A DNA stretch of 44,969 nt from JAAYYM01 sp964483155 (lineage in GTDB: Bacteria; Bacillota; Clostridia; Lachnospirales; Lachnospiraceae), in contig CAZAAC010000020.1 in the NCBI GenBank assembly GCA_964483155.1, forward strand, positions 1 through 44,969, in the 5' to 3' direction. The notes under the pieces were generated by a model. That model ran no database searches. It was not told the DNA's origin and saw only the letters and a list, made by a program, of their open reading frames with translations. Below, one piece after another: positions 43,039 through 44,969 of this stretch. Position 1 is the stretch's first letter; the number at the start of each line of letters is the position of its first letter. The position numbers and the translations under genes were made by a program.

Positions 43039-43044
43039 AATAAC

Positions 43045-43103
43045 GGTGTGTTCGAAACCATCCACACCAATGCAATTTTTTTGCTAAAAAACAAAACTAG
43101 GAG
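43045..43103 (+). ncRNA. candidate preQ1 riboswitch before queT
   Basis: GGTGTG (43045-43050) pairs with CACACC (43063-43068) around a 12-base loop TTCGAAACCATC. A mini-hairpin GCAA/TTGC with a T5 loop (43072-43084) follows, then an A-rich tail TAAAAAACAAAACTAGGAG that contains the ribosome site (43099-43103). Stem, 12-base loop and A-rich tail into the ribosome site fit preQ1-I; the extra hairpin recalls preQ1-II. queT is a known preQ1 target, which supports the call, but no class matches fully. Confidence 0.5.
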
Positions 43104-43111
43104 AACAAAAT

Positions 43112-43633
43112 ATGAAAAACAAAAAAGTGCTTTATCTTACACAAGCAGCTGCTATTGCTGCGATCTATGTTGTGCTTACTTTTTTAGCCAACGCCTTTGG
43201 ACTTGCCAATCATGCTATACAGGTACGCTTTTCTGAAGCATTAACTATTCTTCCTTATTTTACACCTGTTGCCATACCCGGACTATTTGTTGGCTGTATC
43301 ATCAGCAATATTCTTACAGGATGTATGCCCCTTGATGTTGTATTCGGCAGCCTTGCTACACTAATTGGTGCAATAGGAACTTATGGTATTCGTCAATTAT
43401 CAAATTGTCTTCCAACTACAAAAAGGTCTTCTTTAAAATGGCTTGCACCTTTGCCACCTATTATAGCAAATACTATAATCGTGCCACAGGTTCTTGCTTA
43501 TGTCTATAAATTTGAAGGCTCTATTCTATATTTTATGTTGACAGTAGGTATTGGGGAATTAGTATCCTGTGGTTTTCTAGGTATGCTACTATTACTATCT
43601 TTAAAAAAATATGAATCTAGATTATTCACATAA
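43112..43633 (+). CDS. queT: QueT, ECF-type queuosine precursor transporter S component
   Basis: A 173-residue membrane protein with about five to six helices, the substrate-binding component for uptake of a queuosine precursor through the energy-coupling factor system. Family motifs are visible: TQAAAIAAIYVVLT, QVRFSEALTILPYFTP, GLFVGCIISNILTG and PLDVVFGSLATLIGA. The ECF ATPases and T component are not in this window, so it uses a shared module. The structured leader and AGGAG eight bases before the ATG suggest control of translation by preQ1. Confidence 0.9.
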   Translation: MKNKKVLYLTQAAAIAAIYVVLTFLANAFGLANHAIQVRFSEALTILPYFTPVAIPGLFVGCIISNILTGCMPLDVVFGSLATLIGAIGTYGIRQLSNCLPTTKRSSLKWLAPLPPIIANTIIVPQVLAYVYKFEGSILYFMLTVGIGELVSCGFLGMLLLLSLKKYESRLFT

Positions 43634-43682
43634 AAAAAAGATTCAAATGCGCCTTAGTTTTCTAAGAAGCAAATGAATCTTT
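43631..43682 (-). terminator. terminator of the sugar ABC operon
   Basis: On the minus strand AAAGATTCA and CTTAG segments pair with CTAAG and TGAATCTTT with small internal loops, followed by a run of eight Ts. It also closes queT on the plus strand, more weakly. Confidence 0.8.
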
Positions 43683-43724
43683 CCCTGATTAGATATATGA
43701 ACAGAATTCAATATCTCAAAATAA

Positions 43725-44882
43725 TTAATTATTTGACTGTTTTTTAGATAAAACATCAAATATTACTGCCGCAAGCAATACCATACCTTTGACTACTTTT
43801 TGCCAGTTTGCATCGACGCCCATAATACTCATACCTAAGTTGATAATACCCATGAGAAGCGCACCGACAACTACACCACTTGTACTTCCAATACCGCCAT
43901 ATGCACTTGCACCACCAATAAAGCAGGCTCCAATTGCATCCATTTCGTAGTTCGTTCCAGCTGTTGGATTAGCTGAGTTCAAGCGTGCTGCTGTAACAAG
44001 ACCTGCAACGGCAGCAAGAAATGACATATTCAAATATGCAGCAAACAAAATTCTATTTGTATTGATACCCGAAAGCTTTGTCGCTTTTTCATTTCCACCA
44101 ACCGCATAGAAGTGACGACCAATAACTGTCTTCTGTGTGATATATGTATAAATAAGAATGACTGCTGCAATCCAAATCAATATAAAAGGAATTCCTTTAT
44201 ACAAAGCTAGTTTAAATGTGAACCAAAGTATAGCTGCACAAATAACAACTGCTTTGAAAACCATGCTTGACATTTTTTCAACTTCATATCCCTTTTTTGC
44301 TTTAATGATACGTCCACGCAATTGTGAAAAGATATATATAATACATGCTACAATACCAACCAAAATACATGTATAATTTGCTGTAGTACCACCCATGAAA
44401 TCAGGAACATAACCATTAAATATTGCTAAGTAGTTTTCTGGAAATGGTGCCAGTGTAAGGCCCTGCAATATAACATTAGAGAATCCTCTCCATATTAACA
44501 TACCTGCAAGTGTAACAATAAAAGATGGAATACGAACATAAGCAATCCAGAAGCCCTGCCAAATACCAATGAGAACACCCATGAGAATCATCACAGGAAT
44601 TGCTAACGCTGGACTGACGCCTCTTTGAATCATTAAGCTTCCGCCTGCAGCACCTGATATACAAACGACACAGCCAACCGAAAGATCGATATTACCTCCT
44701 GTTAAGATACAAAGCAACATACCTGTCGCAAGAATAAATACATATGCATTTTGCGAAATCAAGTTGTTGACATTTTGTGGTAAAATCATTTTGCCGCCTG
44801 TTGCAACTGAGAAAAAGATTACAACCGCAAGCAATGCAAAAATCATTGCATTTTTTTTCAAAACACCTGCTACTTTTTCCAT
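43725..44882 (-). CDS. mmsB: multiple-monosaccharide ABC transporter permease (MmsB/GguB-like)
   Basis: A 385-residue permease of the ribose/xylose/galactose ABC family, with about ten membrane helices. It shows the family segment GGNIDLSVGCVVCISGAAGG, YVRIPSFIVTLAGMLIWRG, and GRHFYAVGGNEKATKLSGIN, the cytoplasmic coupling loop to the ATPase. The length, and the insertion near residues 190-230, fit MmsB/GguB rather than the ~320-residue RbsC. It imports a pentose, hexose or related sugar; specificity lies with the binding protein, which is outside the window. It begins three bases after the ATPase stop, with AAAGGAG inside the upstream gene. Confidence 0.88.
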   Translation of the reverse strand: MEKVAGVLKKNAMIFALLAVVIFFSVATGGKMILPQNVNNLISQNAYVFILATGMLLCILTGGNIDLSVGCVVCISGAAGGSLMIQRGVSPALAIPVMILMGVLIGIWQGFWIAYVRIPSFIVTLAGMLIWRGFSNVILQGLTLAPFPENYLAIFNGYVPDFMGGTTANYTCILVGIVACIIYIFSQLRGRIIKAKKGYEVEKMSSMVFKAVVICAAILWFTFKLALYKGIPFILIWIAAVILIYTYITQKTVIGRHFYAVGGNEKATKLSGINTNRILFAAYLNMSFLAAVAGLVTAARLNSANPTAGTNYEMDAIGACFIGGASAYGGIGSTSGVVVGALLMGIINLGMSIMGVDANWQKVVKGMVLLAAVIFDVLSKKQSNN

Positions 44883-44885
44883 TGT

Positions 44886-44969
44886 CTATTCTCCTTTACT
44901 TGATCTCAAAATATGGGACATAATTACTTCCTGTGTTGCTTCTTCCCTACTCAGTTCACCTACCATCTT
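44886..44969 (-). CDS. mmsA: C-terminal end of the sugar ABC transporter ATPase
   Basis: Twenty-seven codons and a stop, entering from the window edge: KMVGELSREEATQEVIMSHI and a short basic tail. GEL-x-x-EEATQE-x-IM is the usual ending of tandem-domain sugar ABC ATPases such as MmsA, RbsA and XylG. It is cut by the end of the window. The three-base gap to the permease and the ribosome site within its end mark one operon. Confidence 0.8.
   Translation of the reverse strand, partial: KMVGELSREEATQEVIMSHILRSSKGE

Noticed and set aside
43051..43062. TTCGAAACC resembles a tRNA T-loop
   Set aside because: No acceptor stem, D arm or anticodon arm can be built around it, and the surrounding stem fits a riboswitch leader.
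1..44969. CRISPR arrays, insertion sequences, prophage or toxin-antitoxin pairs
   Set aside because: I saw no spaced direct repeats, transposase or integrase genes, or paired small genes of that kind in the window.

Overview
The window is an AT-rich, gene-dense chromosomal segment from a low-GC Gram-positive anaerobe, most likely class Clostridia and plausibly a Lachnospiraceae-type gut bacterium. The case rests on the gene set: SpoVG, a DnaD-type helicase loader with a DnaC-like ATPase, RelQ, a GlgC/GlgD pair, T-box control of ileS, fluoride control of crcB, QueT and TTG/GTG starts with strong GGAGG-type ribosome sites. The species assignment is inference. A run of 10 Ns at 30763-30772 shows that this is a draft scaffold.

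Layout. 1-6.3 kb: an HD-GYP c-di-GMP phosphodiesterase, murA preceded by a membrane-anchored LysM/G5/M23 peptidase, a Y-family polymerase and a flavin reductase. 6.3-13.8 kb: a tail-anchored small protein, RelQ-type alarmone synthetase, a small conserved protein, a haemolysin III-family membrane protein, an EF-hand repeat protein with an odd leader, an aconitase-family hydratase and a C39-like papain-fold protein. 13.8-26 kb: glycogen phosphorylase, ileS with a full T-box leader, nicotinate phosphoribosyltransferase, a flavodoxin-type reductase, a MATE exporter and the debranching enzyme glgX. 26-34.4 kb: fba, mfd, pth (broken by the gap), spoVG, glgD and glgC. 34.6-39.6 kb, plus strand: murC, DnaD-like protein, DnaC-like ATPase and prs. 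39.6-45 kb: ahcY, two crcB genes behind a fluoride riboswitch, an M15 carboxypeptidase, queT behind a probable preQ1 switch, and a sugar ABC permease with the tail of its ATPase.

How it fits together. Glycogen metabolism recurs: glgC/glgD make and activate ADP-glucose, while glgP and glgX degrade the polymer, and fba links to glycolysis. Cell-wall functions (murA, murC, M23 and M15 peptidases) and replication or repair functions (dinB-like, mfd, DnaD, DnaC) form the other themes. Several transcripts carry RNA switches: T-box (Ile), fluoride and probable preQ1. Three candidate regulatory structures are not explained by a known family: the EF-hand gene leader, a perfect inverted repeat before pncB, and a cluster of DnaA boxes before the helicase-loader operon.

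I found no CRISPR array, transposase, prophage or tRNA/rRNA gene. Most of the window is ordinary housekeeping sequence. No multi-gene system that looks undescribed is evident; the points of interest are regulatory or structural.
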